This document shows, piece by piece, positions 10,201-17,691 of a stretch of DNA of 64,000 nt (the stretch's first letter is position 1; every line of letters begins with the position of its first letter). A program made the position numbers and the translations under genes. The notes under the pieces were generated by a model. It had not been told where the DNA came from. It was given only the letters and a program-made list of their open reading frames with translations, and did not search any database. Source of the stretch: Streptomyces inusitatus (GTDB lineage: Bacteria > Actinomycetota > Actinomycetes > Streptomycetales > Streptomycetaceae); the NCBI RefSeq assembly GCF_014651115.1, contig NZ_BMWG01000030.1, forward strand, positions 1 to 64,000. Reading direction: 5' to 3'.

Positions 10201-11421
10201 GGCGCGGAACCGGTGCGGCTGCGGACGGCGCTCTCGGCCGCCCTGCCGGAGTACATGGTCCCGTCGGTGTTCATGGAGCTGGCGGCGCTGCCGCTGACGG
10301 TGAACGGCAAGGTGGACCGGGCGGCGCTGCCCGCCCCGGACTTCGGGGACGGCGAGAGCGGCCGGCCGCCGAAGGACGCCCGGGAGGAGCTGCTCTGCCA
10401 GATCTTCGCCGAGGTCCTCGGGCTGGAGCGGGTCGGGGCCGAGGACAACTTCTTTGAACTGGGCGGCCATTCGCTGCTGGCGATGCGGCTGGTCGGCCGG
10501 ATCCGCGCCGAACTGGGCATCCCGGTGCAGGTGGGCACGGTGATGTCGGCCCCGACGGTGGCCGATGTGGCCGCCCGGATCGGCTCCGACGCCCGCCGGG
10601 ACGCGCTGCGCACCCTGATGCCGCTGCGCGAGCGCGGCTCGCTGGCCCCGCTGTTCTGCTTCCATCCGGCGTCCGGTTTCAGCTGGCAGTACACGGGACT
10701 GCTGCGCCATCTGGACCGTGAGCGGCCGGTGTACGGGCTCCAGTCGCCGGGGCTCTCGGGCGAGCTGCCCGAGTGCGCGGACGTGGCGGCTCTCGCGGAG
10801 GTGTATCTGGCGGAGATCCGGACGGTGCAGCCCCGGGGGCCGTACCACTTCCTCGGCTACTCCTTCGGCGGGACGCTCGCGCAGACCCTGGCGGCGCTCC
10901 TCCAGGAGCGGGGCGAGGAGGTCGCGTTCCTCGGTCTCCTCGACGCCTATCCGCCGGAGAACGACGACTGGTCGTATGTCGACGCGCCGGACTTCCGGGA
11001 GCGGCTGGAGCGGGAGGAGAGCGGTTTCCTGCTCGCGGTCGCCGGAGTGAGCGCGGGCGGCGGGGAAGCGGGCGCGGAGGGCGGCGCGCTGAGCCGGGAG
11101 GAGGCGGTGACCGCCATCCGGGACAGCCAGGGCCTGCTGGCCGGTTTCGACGACTCGCTGCTGAGCGCGATCGTGGAGACCAACGTCCACTGTGTGCGGC
11201 TGCTCTCGCGCAGCACCACCCGGCGGTACCGGGGCGATGTGCTGTTCTTCACGGCGGCGCGGAGCACCGGGCCCGAGGACGAGCCGCTGAAGGTGTGGCC
11301 CGCGTTCGTGGACGGCGAGATCACCGAACACGTCCTGGACTGCTCGCACGACGAGCTGATGGACACGGGCAGGCTCGCGGAGATCGGGCCGGTCCTGAAC
11401 GCCGCGCTCGCCGCGCTGTGA
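4225..11421 (+). CDS. Nonribosomal peptide synthetase, C-A-PCP-C-A-PCP-TE (terminal two modules)
   Basis: Start chosen as GTG 4225: it overlaps the previous stop (GTGA) and GGAGGG at 4212-4217 is correctly spaced. 2398 residues. Order: C (HHILVDG at residue 148, expected DCL type after an upstream E domain), A (YTSGSTGRPKG near residue 613), PCP (LGGDS near 1003), C (HHILTDG near 1217), A (near 1686), PCP (LGGHS near 2079), type I thioesterase with GYSFGG and nucleophile Ser 2213 and a late SHDE histidine. Specificity residues read by eye are D-T-E-D-L-G-L-V-D for the first A domain, whose two acidic pocket residues suit a basic side chain such as Orn, and D-M-E-N-L-G-L-I-N for the second, which matches the hydroxyornithine code known from coelichelin synthetase. 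The TE should release the finished siderophore, linear or with a cyclised hydroxyornithine. Confidence 0.96.
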   Translation: MTQARIEDMLPLSPLQQGMLFHSVYDAGAADVYTVQVSVALAGPVDAGRLERAAAALLRRHANLRAGFWHEGVPQPVQFVPSEVSVPVGRVDLSDRGAGGHEGSVAEALRRVERQELARRFELHRPPLLRLLLARLGEGDHRLVVTVHHILVDGWSMPLLVGDLLALYRSDGDASALPAVRPYREYLKWLKQQDGPAAEAAWRSALAGLEGASLVAPADPARTSVRPGVLGVELSEEATGRLTATARRLGTTPSTLIQCAWGLVLGGLTGRQDVVFGLTVSGRPDELPGVESMVGLFITTVPVRITPRSAESAEELLRRFRDEQNGLLAHHHLGLRLIQKQAGGGELFDTLVVIENYPVDPDARPEPGDGLSVTGVEARDATHYPLTLAVSLEERVRLELEYRPDLFDERRAGLIAERLASVLDQLSTAPKTPVGALALLSPAEREQLLGGARGAAFPVPSGTVADRFAERAARARDARAVVSGGEELTFGELDARAGRLAALLASRGVGPESVVALAVPRSADSVVAILAVLRAGGAYLPLDLDHPADRLGYMIEDAAPVCVLTTSAAAGLLPQGGGPERIVLDGEWTSAQLATFDGRFAAPAVSADHPAYVIYTSGSTGRPKGVVLTHGGLANLYANHVDRVFGPVAGASGGRRLRALHTASFSFDTSWEQLFWLIAGHELHVLDEVGRRDAEFVVGYVREQCIDAMDVTPTYAQQLVEWGLLDGERHRPALLLLGGEAVPDSLWTRVRAASGVMSVNLYGPTEYTVDALAADLADSATPVVGRPIGNTSAYVLDSALRPAPAGTAGELYLAGRGMARGYLGRCAPTAERFVADPYGGPGTRMYRTGDLVRLRADGELEYLGRADDQVKIRGFRIEPGEIESALTALAEVGTAAVVVREDTPGVRRLVAYVTGGAEPASVREELAASLPEYMVPAAVVVLDVLPTNVNGKLDRAALPAPVLGGSEVSRAPEGAAEETLARVFTEVLGLASAGVDDDFFALGGDSIVSIQLVSRARKEGLALTPREVFEHRTVAKLAAVARPVAAAGEPAAAPAGERGPLVVLDEAGREVLGRAFPDAGEVLPLSPLQEGLYFHAVYDDRALDVYLMQNFLELLHAVDVSALRSAFDALLRRHPNLRSAFWHEGLDGPVQVVPAEWELPWRELDLTGLDRAAQDEALREFSLADAATRFDLAAPPLIRVTLLRFSAERWMLCVTQHHILTDGWSESLFFEELFALYARGGEVDGLPPVTPYREYLRWLAATDGEASALAWRDHLSGLDQATLVAPADPQRQPMTAEVVEIVLDEAVSDRLRTFARGCGVTLNTALSSAWALTLAQLTGRDDVVFGATVSGRPGDIPGVDQMIGMFMNTLPFRVTLRPDEPLRELLVRVQGEHAELLPHHYVGLGAIQRLSGVGQLFDTLYVFRNTPLDDAAREEAVERHRIGWTHSVDGTHYPLTLAVTPERELELSVAYRPDLYDRESAGRIAGRLRLLVEQLADGGAAPVGRLRTLAEGERARLLALGDDMGHPVPDTTVVELFGEQARRTPDTTALVFDGERLSYAELETRANRLARALIARGAGPERVVALGLPRSADFVVALFAVLKTGAAYLPLDLGHPVERLAAMVDDAAPLTLVTCAPVIGRVPAGGPLLVLDAPETVAELAALPGGPVADAELSGVRDGRHPAYLIYTSGSTGRPKGVVVPYSGLTNMLVNHRERIFAPAVAKAGGRRLRVAHTVSFAFDMSWEEFFWLVDGHEVHVIGEELRLDPAALTAHYDRVGVDVVNVTPSYGQQLIDAGLLAPDRHRPVLVLLGGEAVPDSLWSLLKAAEGTMAYNLYGPTEYTINALGADVDGSAGSCVGRPIHNTRAYVLDSGLRPVPAGVPGELYLAGAGLARGYFERPAATAERFVADPFGEPGTLMYRTGDLVRWRADESIDYLGRTDHQVKIRGFRIELGEIESAVASLPGIAAASVAVHTGPTGIKRLVAYTVPASGTAGAEPVRLRTALSAALPEYMVPSVFMELAALPLTVNGKVDRAALPAPDFGDGESGRPPKDAREELLCQIFAEVLGLERVGAEDNFFELGGHSLLAMRLVGRIRAELGIPVQVGTVMSAPTVADVAARIGSDARRDALRTLMPLRERGSLAPLFCFHPASGFSWQYTGLLRHLDRERPVYGLQSPGLSGELPECADVAALAEVYLAEIRTVQPRGPYHFLGYSFGGTLAQTLAALLQERGEEVAFLGLLDAYPPENDDWSYVDAPDFRERLEREESGFLLAVAGVSAGGGEAGAEGGALSREEAVTAIRDSQGLLAGFDDSLLSAIVETNVHCVRLLSRSTTRRYRGDVLFFTAARSTGPEDEPLKVWPAFVDGEITEHVLDCSHDELMDTGRLAEIGPVLNAALAAL

Positions 11422-11452
11422 GCGGGGACCCCGACTGCCAAGCGCCGGCAAA

Positions 11453-11471
11453 TTATGCAAGGCTTACCTAA
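11453..11471. promoter_or_regulatory. Iron box (DmdR1/IdeR-type operator)
   Basis: TTATGCAAGGCTTACCTAA matches the actinobacterial iron-box consensus TTAGGTTAGGCTAACCTAA at 15 of 19 positions. It lies 30 bp upstream of the siderophore-interacting protein start, so iron-replete repression is expected. Confidence 0.8.
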
Positions 11472-11501
11472 GTTCACCCCCTTCGGAAGCGAGTCAGTAC
11501 C

Positions 11502-12338
11502 GTGGAAACCAGGAATCTGCCGGACATCGAGGTCGTCTACCACGACATAGCGGTCCGTACGCTGGAGGTCCTGCGCGTCACCCGGCCCACCCCCCGGATG
11601 GTCCGGGTCACCCTGGGCGGGCCCGAGCTGGCGGGGTTCGTCGACCGCTCCCCCGCCGATCATGTGAAGTGCTTCTTCCCCGAGCCGGGCGCCGAACTCC
11701 CCGTACTGCCGCGGGTCGCGGACGACGGCGACGGTCTGGAGTTCCCGACCGAGCCCCCCTTCCCGGTCTCGCGGGACTACACCACCCGCCGCTACGACGC
11801 CGAGGCGGGCGAACTGGACCTGGACTTCGTGCTGCACGGCAAGGGGGTGGCCTCCGTCTGGGCCGAGCAGGCCACACCGGGCCAGAAGATCGGGGTGGCC
11901 GGGCCGCGCGGCTCCATCATGGTGCCGTGGGTGTTCGACTGGTATCTCTTCGCGGGCGACGAGACCGCGATCCCGGCCATCTGCCGGATGCTGGAGGAGC
12001 TGCCCGAGGGCGTGCCGGCGAAGGTGTTCCTGCTGGTGGACGACGCGGCGGAGGAGCACCCGATCGACACCCGGGCCGATGCCGAGATCGTCTGGCTGCA
12101 CCGTGACGGGCTCGCGCACGGCGAGGGCGACCTGATGGAGAAGGCCGTCAAGGGGGTCGAGTTCCTCCCCGGCGACCCGTTCATCTGGATCGCGGGCGAG
12201 GCGGGCGAGCTGAAGCCCATCCGCCGCCACCTCCACAAGGACCTCGGTCTCAACCGTGAGTACACGGATGTGGACGGGTTCTGGAAGCGCGGAATCGTCA
12301 ACCTGGACCACCACGAGCCCGAGGACGAGGACGACTGA
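11502..12338 (+). CDS. Siderophore-interacting protein (SIP/ViuB-type FAD ferric-siderophore reductase)
   Basis: 278 residues, the usual size for the family. It should reduce imported ferric siderophore in the cytoplasm and release Fe2+. The FAD-binding region has RDYTTRRYD near residues 88-96 (the RxYT signature). A nicotinamide-binding-like FAGDETAIPAI lies near 150, and the C-terminal SIP signature WIAGEAGELKPIRRHL near 229 is followed by the typical GFWKRG end. Start GTG 11502 was chosen because residues from here align with family N-termini; the upstream purine stretch is only moderate as a ribosome site. It follows the TE-containing NRPS by 80 bp, and that gap holds an iron box. The association with catechol genes fits ferric-catecholate reduction. 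Confidence 0.93.
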   Translation: METRNLPDIEVVYHDIAVRTLEVLRVTRPTPRMVRVTLGGPELAGFVDRSPADHVKCFFPEPGAELPVLPRVADDGDGLEFPTEPPFPVSRDYTTRRYDAEAGELDLDFVLHGKGVASVWAEQATPGQKIGVAGPRGSIMVPWVFDWYLFAGDETAIPAICRMLEELPEGVPAKVFLLVDDAAEEHPIDTRADAEIVWLHRDGLAHGEGDLMEKAVKGVEFLPGDPFIWIAGEAGELKPIRRHLHKDLGLNREYTDVDGFWKRGIVNLDHHEPEDEDD

Positions 12339-12421
12339 TCCACATCGGCCACGGTTTCCACCCCCGGCAACCGTGGCCGAACTCATCCGCCAATCCCGGC
12401 GATTCATCCGGTATCCTGCGC

Positions 12422-12535
12422 TTTGTCGTCATTTCGAATGTCAATGGGTTTTGAGAAAGTGACAACATTCCATTCGATCATGATTATCCGCTCGGCTCGC
12501 GGAACAGTCCGTAAGCAGTACGGCGGACTCGGACA
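12422..12535 (+). promoter_or_regulatory. AT-rich upstream region of the LAL regulator, probable promoter
   Basis: This stretch is clearly less GC-rich than its surroundings. It holds an imperfect inverted repeat, GAATGTCA at about 12437-12444 against TGACAACATTC at about 12461-12471. No iron-box match was seen. It is the likely promoter/operator for the LAL gene; promoter hexamers could not be assigned firmly. Confidence 0.4.
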
Positions 12536-12544
12536 GGGGGCGCA

Positions 12545-15232
12545 GTGGAGCACAGTCTGCTCGAACGGGATGCGGAACTCACGGCGGTCGCGCAGGCGGG
12601 CGTGTCGGCCCTGGCCGGTCACGGACGGTGGCTGCTGCTGCGGGGCACCACCGGGATGGGCCTCACCTCCTGTGTGGCGGAGGCGGTACGGCGCGCCAGG
12701 GCGAACGGCATGCGGGTCAGCCATGCCCGCGGCTGCCCCCAGGAGACGGACTTCCCCTTCGGCGTACTGCGACAGCTCTTCCCGGAGGCCGCCACCCTGC
12801 CCTTCGCCAGCCCGGTGTTCGCCGAGGAACGGCAGCGGATCTTCCACGGTCTGACGGACGAACTGGCCGCCCAGGGGCCCGCGCTGCTCGTCGTGGAGGC
12901 CGCCCAGTACGCCGACGACACCTCCTTCCGCTGGCTGCGCTACCTCACCCGCCGAATCGGCCGGCTCCCCGTGCTGCTGCTGCTCTCCGGCTCGCCCTCC
13001 CTGGACATCGACGGACTGCCCGGGGCCACCGGGCAGGAGATGTCGCTCGCGCCGCTCAGCGACACGGCGGTGGCGCAGCTCGCCGCCGCCCACGGGCACG
13101 GCCCCGAGACGGCCCGGCTGTGCGCCCGCGCGAGCGCCGGAAGCCCCAAGCTGCTGCACGCCCTCCTCGCCGATCTGCCGCCGGGACCGGCCCCCCGGAG
13201 CCTGGACGAGCTGGCGGGCACCCGCTACCGCGACGCCATGACCCGCTGGCTGAACGCCGGTTCTTTACCCGGTCGCCGCGACACCGCGCTCGCCCTGGCG
13301 CTGCTGCTCGCCCCCGGCTCGGTCTCCCACCCGGACACGGCCCTCCTCGCGGGCATGACCGGCCTGGCCCCGGGCCGCCAGGCCGAAGTGCTGCGCAACG
13401 GCCCCTCCCTGGAGCGGCTGCTCACCGTCCCACTGGCCCGGGAAGCGGTGCTGGCGGGCGCGGCCGACGCCGAACTGGGCCCGCTGCGGCTGCGCGCCGC
13501 CCGCCAGCTCTACGAACGCGGCGCGAGCGCCACCGCGGTCGCGGCCCAGCTCGCCCAACTGCCCAAGATAGGCGAGGAGTGGATGCCGCTCGCCCTGGAG
13601 CAGGCGGCCGGCCAGGCGCTGCGCGAGGGCAGCACGGACCGGGCGGTGCAGCTCCTGCGCCGGGCCGTCGGCGGGCCGCTCAGCGCCGATCACCGGACCA
13701 CGCTGGTGTGCCGGCTGGGCTCGCTGGAGCTGTTCCGCTCCGCCGAGGCGGGCACCCGCAGGATCCGGCGCGAACTCCAGCACGCCGACGGGCCCGGCCG
13801 GCTCACCGTGGCGTCGGCGCTCTCCGGCGCGCTCGTCGCCTGCGGGCACATCGATCCGGCGCTGCGGGTGCTCCGGGAGGTCAGCGAGCGGTCCCAGGAC
13901 TCCCGGCTGATCCAGACCACCAAGATCGTCGCCGCCGGTATCGCCATCCACGACCCCCAGCAGTGGCGTTACGCGGTCGAGGAGCTGCGCACCCTGGCCG
14001 ACGACACGCCCGCCGCGCTCGAACCGCTGGTCTGCGGGCTGCTCACCGCGTACGACGCCGGGGCGGGGAATCTCTCCGCCCACCGGGCCGTCGCCCGGGT
14101 CACGGCCCGGCTCTCCGGCCCGGTCGATCCGCTGCTGAGGTCGGGATGGCTCGGCTCGGCGGCCTCGCTGCTCCAGTGGGCGGACCGGCTGGACGAGGCG
14201 CGCGCGCTCACCGTGCGCGGACTGCCGGAGCCGCCCGAACTGCCCGATCTCACCGATGTGGGCCATCAGTTCCTGGTCGGGGCGCGGGCCACCGCGAGTC
14301 TGTGGGCCGGCCGCTTCCAGCAGGTCATCGACGAGTACGAACCGGTGCTGCACGCCTCGCTCGACCGGGGGGTGCAGTTCCCGCATCTGCTCGCCACCCT
14401 CTCACTGGCCCATTTCGAGCTGGGCCGGCCGGACACCGCGTGGCAGCTGCTGGCACGGGCCGGTTCGGAGTCCTCCAACGACGGCTGGCCCTGGGACGAT
14501 GTGCTCTGCACCAGGGCCCGGCTGTACGCGGGCGAGTCCCGCTGGGAAGAGGCCCTGGAGGACTACCGGGCCTGCGGCGCGCGCATGCTGCACCGCAACT
14601 TCCACAGCCCGGTCGCCCAGCCCTGGCGCTCGGGCGCCGCGCACGCCCTGATCGCCCTGGGGCGGCCCGCCGAGGCGGTGGCCCTCGCGGACGAGGAGCT
14701 GCGGTACGCCCGCTCCTGGGGCACGCCCCGGGTGGTGGGCCGGGCCCTGCACGCCCGGGCCAGGGCGGTGGGCGGCCGGCGCGGACTGGAGGCCCTCGGG
14801 GAGGCGGTGGCGCTGCTGCGGGTCTCCCCCGCCGTCGTGGAGCTGACCGAGGCCCTGCTGGACCTGGGCCGGGCCCAGATCGAGCAGGGCAGGGCCCGCA
14901 AGGGCCGGGAGACGCTCCGCGAGGCGTACCGCACGGCCCAGCGGCCCTCGGCCGAACATCCCCCGCTGCCGAGGCTGGTGCGCGCCGCCGAGGAGGCGCT
15001 CGCCCTGGTCGACGCCCGCGCGGTGCGCCGCACCCCGAACGGGGTGGGCTCGCTGACCGACGCGGAGCGCCGCATCGTGGACCTCGCGGCGCGCGGGCTG
15101 ACCAACGCCCAGATAGGGGACTCGCTGCATCTCGCCCGCCGTACCGTGGAGACCCATCTGACCCACGCCTACCGCAAACTCGGCGTCAGCCGCCGGGCCC
15201 AGCTCACCTCACGGCTGCTCACCAGCAATTGA
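12545..15232 (+). CDS. LuxR-family transcriptional regulator of the LAL type (AAA-like N-terminus, LuxR HTH C-terminus)
   Basis: 895 residues, typical for large ATP-binding LuxR regulators. The C-terminal HTH spans about residues 835-893 (LTDAERRIVDLAARGLTNAQIG, then RTVETHLTHAYRKLGVSRR). The N-terminal NTPase region is degenerate: the P-loop reads GTTGMGLTS, with Leu where the conserved Lys should be, and the Walker-B-like stretch is LLVVEAAQYADD, so nucleotide hydrolysis is doubtful. The middle is helical, repeat-like (TPR/BTAD-like). Start GTG 12545 follows a GGGGG stretch. Codon 241 at 13265-13267 is TTA, in frame, so translation should need the bldA leucyl-tRNA and the gene is probably developmentally timed. 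Its place between NRPS and permease genes suggests it controls the siderophore cluster. It converges on the permeases downstream. Confidence 0.9.
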   Translation: MEHSLLERDAELTAVAQAGVSALAGHGRWLLLRGTTGMGLTSCVAEAVRRARANGMRVSHARGCPQETDFPFGVLRQLFPEAATLPFASPVFAEERQRIFHGLTDELAAQGPALLVVEAAQYADDTSFRWLRYLTRRIGRLPVLLLLSGSPSLDIDGLPGATGQEMSLAPLSDTAVAQLAAAHGHGPETARLCARASAGSPKLLHALLADLPPGPAPRSLDELAGTRYRDAMTRWLNAGSLPGRRDTALALALLLAPGSVSHPDTALLAGMTGLAPGRQAEVLRNGPSLERLLTVPLAREAVLAGAADAELGPLRLRAARQLYERGASATAVAAQLAQLPKIGEEWMPLALEQAAGQALREGSTDRAVQLLRRAVGGPLSADHRTTLVCRLGSLELFRSAEAGTRRIRRELQHADGPGRLTVASALSGALVACGHIDPALRVLREVSERSQDSRLIQTTKIVAAGIAIHDPQQWRYAVEELRTLADDTPAALEPLVCGLLTAYDAGAGNLSAHRAVARVTARLSGPVDPLLRSGWLGSAASLLQWADRLDEARALTVRGLPEPPELPDLTDVGHQFLVGARATASLWAGRFQQVIDEYEPVLHASLDRGVQFPHLLATLSLAHFELGRPDTAWQLLARAGSESSNDGWPWDDVLCTRARLYAGESRWEEALEDYRACGARMLHRNFHSPVAQPWRSGAAHALIALGRPAEAVALADEELRYARSWGTPRVVGRALHARARAVGGRRGLEALGEAVALLRVSPAVVELTEALLDLGRAQIEQGRARKGRETLREAYRTAQRPSAEHPPLPRLVRAAEEALALVDARAVRRTPNGVGSLTDAERRIVDLAARGLTNAQIGDSLHLARRTVETHLTHAYRKLGVSRRAQLTSRLLTSN

Positions 15233-15249
15233 GGGGCTTCGGGCGTCAT

Positions 15250-16380
15250 CTAGCGGCGGCCCGCCCGCCATTCGTGGGTGAGCAGCCACATCAGATAGAG
15301 ACCGCCGATGGCGGCCGTCATGATGCCGACGGGGAGCTGGATGGGGGCCAGCACCCGCTGGGCCGCGAAGTCTCCGGCGATCAGCAGCAGCGCGCCCATC
15401 AGCGCGGCGGGTACGAGGGTCACTCCGGCGGCGCGGGTGAGTCTGCGGGCGAGCTGCGGTGCGGCCAGGGCGACGAAGGCGATCGGTCCGGCGGCGGCCG
15501 TGGCGGTGGCGCAGAGCAGTACGGCCACGATGACCAGGGCCAGCCGGGAGCGCTCCACCGGCACTCCGAGGGCCTTGGCGGAGGCGTCCCCGGCCTCCAT
15601 CATCCGCAGGTGCGGGCCGAGCAGCAGTACGGCGGGGACGAGGACGGCGACGGCGATGAGCGCGGGGGCCAGCTGGTCCCAGCCCCGGCCGTTGAGGGAG
15701 CCGGTGAGCCAGACGGCGGCGGCCTGCGCCTCGTCCAGCGAGGCCTTGATCATCAGATAGGAGTTCACCGAGCTGAGCAGCGCGCCCGCCGCGATGCCGA
15801 CGAGGATCAGGCGGTATCCCTGGACGCCTCGCTTGTACGAGAGGGCGTACACCGCCAGCGCGGTGCCGAGGCCGCCGAGTACGGCGCTGACGGCGACGGC
15901 GAACGGGCCGCCGCCGAAGATCAGGAGCTGGAGGAGCGCGCCGGTGGCGGCGCCCGTCTCGAAGCCGATGATGTCGGGGCTGCCGAGGGGGTTGCGGGCG
16001 AGGCTCTGGAAGACCGCGCCGCTCATCCCGAGCGCCGCGCCGACGACGATGCCGACGAGGAGGCGGGGCAGCCGCAGGGTGTTGACGACATAGTCGGTGG
16101 CGGAGGTGCCCGCCCCGGCCAGCGCGCGTACGACATCGGGCGGCGAGACGGTGAAGTCGCCGGTGCCCAGCGCCAGCACGGCGACCGTGAGCACCGCGGC
16201 CAGCAGGGCGAATCCGGTGACCAGCGGGCGCTTGGGCAGCCGCAGCGCGATCCGGCCGCCGGCCAGCCGCAGCCGCCAGCCGGGCACGAGCCGCCGGGCC
16301 GTGAGCGGGGCCCCGGACGGGGGCGGGGCGGCGGGCCCGGGGGGCTCGACGGGTGTTTTCGTCAGGGAGTCAGTGCTCAT
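15250..16380 (-). CDS. FecCD-family iron-siderophore ABC transporter permease (second subunit)
   Basis: 376 residues with a Pro-rich cytoplasmic N-terminus and about nine to ten hydrophobic segments. The family signature GMSGAVFQSLARNPLGSPDIIGFETGA is recognisable near residues 118-145, and VALAAPQLARRLTRAAG gives the ATPase-contact region near 300. It probably pairs with the preceding permease as a heterodimer moving ferric siderophore inward. ATG 16380 overlaps the upstream stop by ATGA, so the two are translationally coupled. No binding protein or ATPase accompanies them in this cluster; those partners must be upstream of the window or shared. It converges with the LAL gene, 17 bp apart. 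Confidence 0.93.
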   Translation of the reverse strand: MSTDSLTKTPVEPPGPAAPPPSGAPLTARRLVPGWRLRLAGGRIALRLPKRPLVTGFALLAAVLTVAVLALGTGDFTVSPPDVVRALAGAGTSATDYVVNTLRLPRLLVGIVVGAALGMSGAVFQSLARNPLGSPDIIGFETGAATGALLQLLIFGGGPFAVAVSAVLGGLGTALAVYALSYKRGVQGYRLILVGIAAGALLSSVNSYLMIKASLDEAQAAAVWLTGSLNGRGWDQLAPALIAVAVLVPAVLLLGPHLRMMEAGDASAKALGVPVERSRLALVIVAVLLCATATAAAGPIAFVALAAPQLARRLTRAAGVTLVPAALMGALLLIAGDFAAQRVLAPIQLPVGIMTAAIGGLYLMWLLTHEWRAGRR

Positions 16381-17534
16381 AGCTGGGGCACCTTGCGGGT
16401 ACGGACGAGGGCGACGAGGACCGGTGCGCCGATGGCGGCGGTGACGATGCCGACGGCCAGTTCGTCGGGGCGCACCACCAGCCGGCCCAGGACATCGGCC
16501 CCGAGGAGCAGGACGGGTGCGAGGACGACGCAGTGGGCGAGGATCCAGCGGTGGTCGGGGCCGGTGATGAGCCGGGCCACATGGGGCACGATCAGGCCGA
16601 CGAAGCCGACGGGTCCGATCGCGGCCGTGGCGGCCCCGCAGAGCAGGGTGACGGAGAGGACTCCGAGGACCCGGGTGCGCACCACCCGCGCGCCGAGGGC
16701 CTTGCCGGCCTCGTCGCCGAGGGCGAGCGCGTTGAGGGATCCGCTCAGCGAGAGGGCGATCAGCGCGCCGGCGATCAGGAAGGGCGCGACCTGTCCGAGT
16801 ACGGCCCCCTCCCGTCCGGCGAGGGTGCCGACGGCCCACATCCGCAGTTCGCCGAAGGCCTCGTCGTCGAGGAAGGTGACGGCGGTGATCCCGGCGATCA
16901 GTGAGGCGTTGACGGCGGTTCCGGCGAGGACGAGACGGACGGGACCGGCGGCCCCCCGGCCGGAGGCGCCCAGGATGTAGACGACGACGGCGACGACCAC
17001 GGCTCCGGCGAACGCGAACCAGACGTATCCGAGGAGCGAGGTGATCCCGAAGCCGCCGATGGCGACGACGACGGCGGCGGACGCGCCGGATTCGATGCCG
17101 AGGAGTCCGGGGTCGGCGAGCGGGTTGCGGGTCAGGGCCTGCATGACCGCGCCGGAGAGGCCGAGTCCGATGCCGACGACGATGCCGAGCAGGGTCCGGG
17201 TGAGCCGGTAGTCCTGGACGATGACCGCGTTCTCGGAGCCGTCCGGGTGGAGCAGCCCTTCGACGACATCGCCGAAGGGGATGGACTTGGCTCCCAGCGA
17301 GATGCTGAGGACGATCATCAGAAGGAGTACGGCGCAGGCCACCAGGAGTCCGGTGAGCCGTATCGCCGCGCCCCGGCGCACGGCGGAGGGCCCGGCCGGG
17401 CCGGGGGGCCGGGGGGCGCCGATGGTTTTCCGCGGGCCCGGGGCGTCTTTCGGACTCCGGGGCGCGGTCGCGCTGTCGCGCGAGGGGACCGTGGCCACTT
17501 CACCTTCTCCCTCTGGGTACAGGGAACCGATCAC
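16377..17534 (-). CDS. FecCD-family iron-siderophore ABC transporter permease (first subunit)
   Basis: 385 residues. About 60 N-terminal residues are polar and Pro-rich, followed by about ten membrane segments. Family signature: GLSGAVMQALTRNPLADPGLLGIESGAS near residues 127-155, with GPVGFVGLIVPHVARLITGPDHR near 320. Start GTG 17534 has AGGTGAGG upstream in good position. An iron box at 17554-17572 lies about 20 bp upstream, between this gene and divergent dhbA, so permeases and catechol synthesis should be induced together on iron starvation. With its coupled partner it should form the membrane part of a ferric-siderophore importer. Confidence 0.93.
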   Translation of the reverse strand: MIGSLYPEGEGEVATVPSRDSATAPRSPKDAPGPRKTIGAPRPPGPAGPSAVRRGAAIRLTGLLVACAVLLLMIVLSISLGAKSIPFGDVVEGLLHPDGSENAVIVQDYRLTRTLLGIVVGIGLGLSGAVMQALTRNPLADPGLLGIESGASAAVVVAIGGFGITSLLGYVWFAFAGAVVVAVVVYILGASGRGAAGPVRLVLAGTAVNASLIAGITAVTFLDDEAFGELRMWAVGTLAGREGAVLGQVAPFLIAGALIALSLSGSLNALALGDEAGKALGARVVRTRVLGVLSVTLLCGAATAAIGPVGFVGLIVPHVARLITGPDHRWILAHCVVLAPVLLLGADVLGRLVVRPDELAVGIVTAAIGAPVLVALVRTRKVPQL

Positions 17535-17553
17535 GGCCTCACCTGAAAAGAAC

Positions 17554-17572
17554 TAAGGTAAGCCTATCTTAA
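17554..17572. promoter_or_regulatory. Iron box upstream of the FecCD permease pair
   Basis: TAAGGTAAGCCTATCTTAA is a near-palindrome of the DmdR1/IdeR operator type. It lies about 20 bp upstream of the minus-strand permease start and about 80 bp from a second box serving dhbA. Confidence 0.8.
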
Positions 17573-17654
17573 GTAGATCGGGAGAAGTCCTCACAGCCTT
17601 CCGCCAGTTCACCTCCGGAGCCCCCGGGGGGCGAGGGTGGGCCAATGGCTGAAC

Positions 17655-17673
17655 TTAGGTTAGGCTCACCTAA
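17655..17673. promoter_or_regulatory. Iron box upstream of dhbA
   Basis: TTAGGTTAGGCTCACCTAA is a near-exact consensus iron box (one mismatch). It ends five bases before the GAGGAGG ribosome site (17678-17684), so bound repressor would block transcription of the dhb genes. Confidence 0.92.
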
Positions 17674-17691
17674 GAATGAGGAGGTTTGCTC

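Noticed and set aside
4219..11460. A 2413-codon open frame on the minus strand across the NRPS gene
   Set aside because: It is antisense to an intact NRPS with all catalytic motifs; composition is Arg/His/Gln-rich low complexity and is a by-product of high GC.
12628..16980. A 1450-codon plus-strand frame across the LAL regulator and permeases
   Set aside because: Wrong codon-position GC pattern and Arg/Gly/Pro-rich translation; the real genes on both strands have complete domains.
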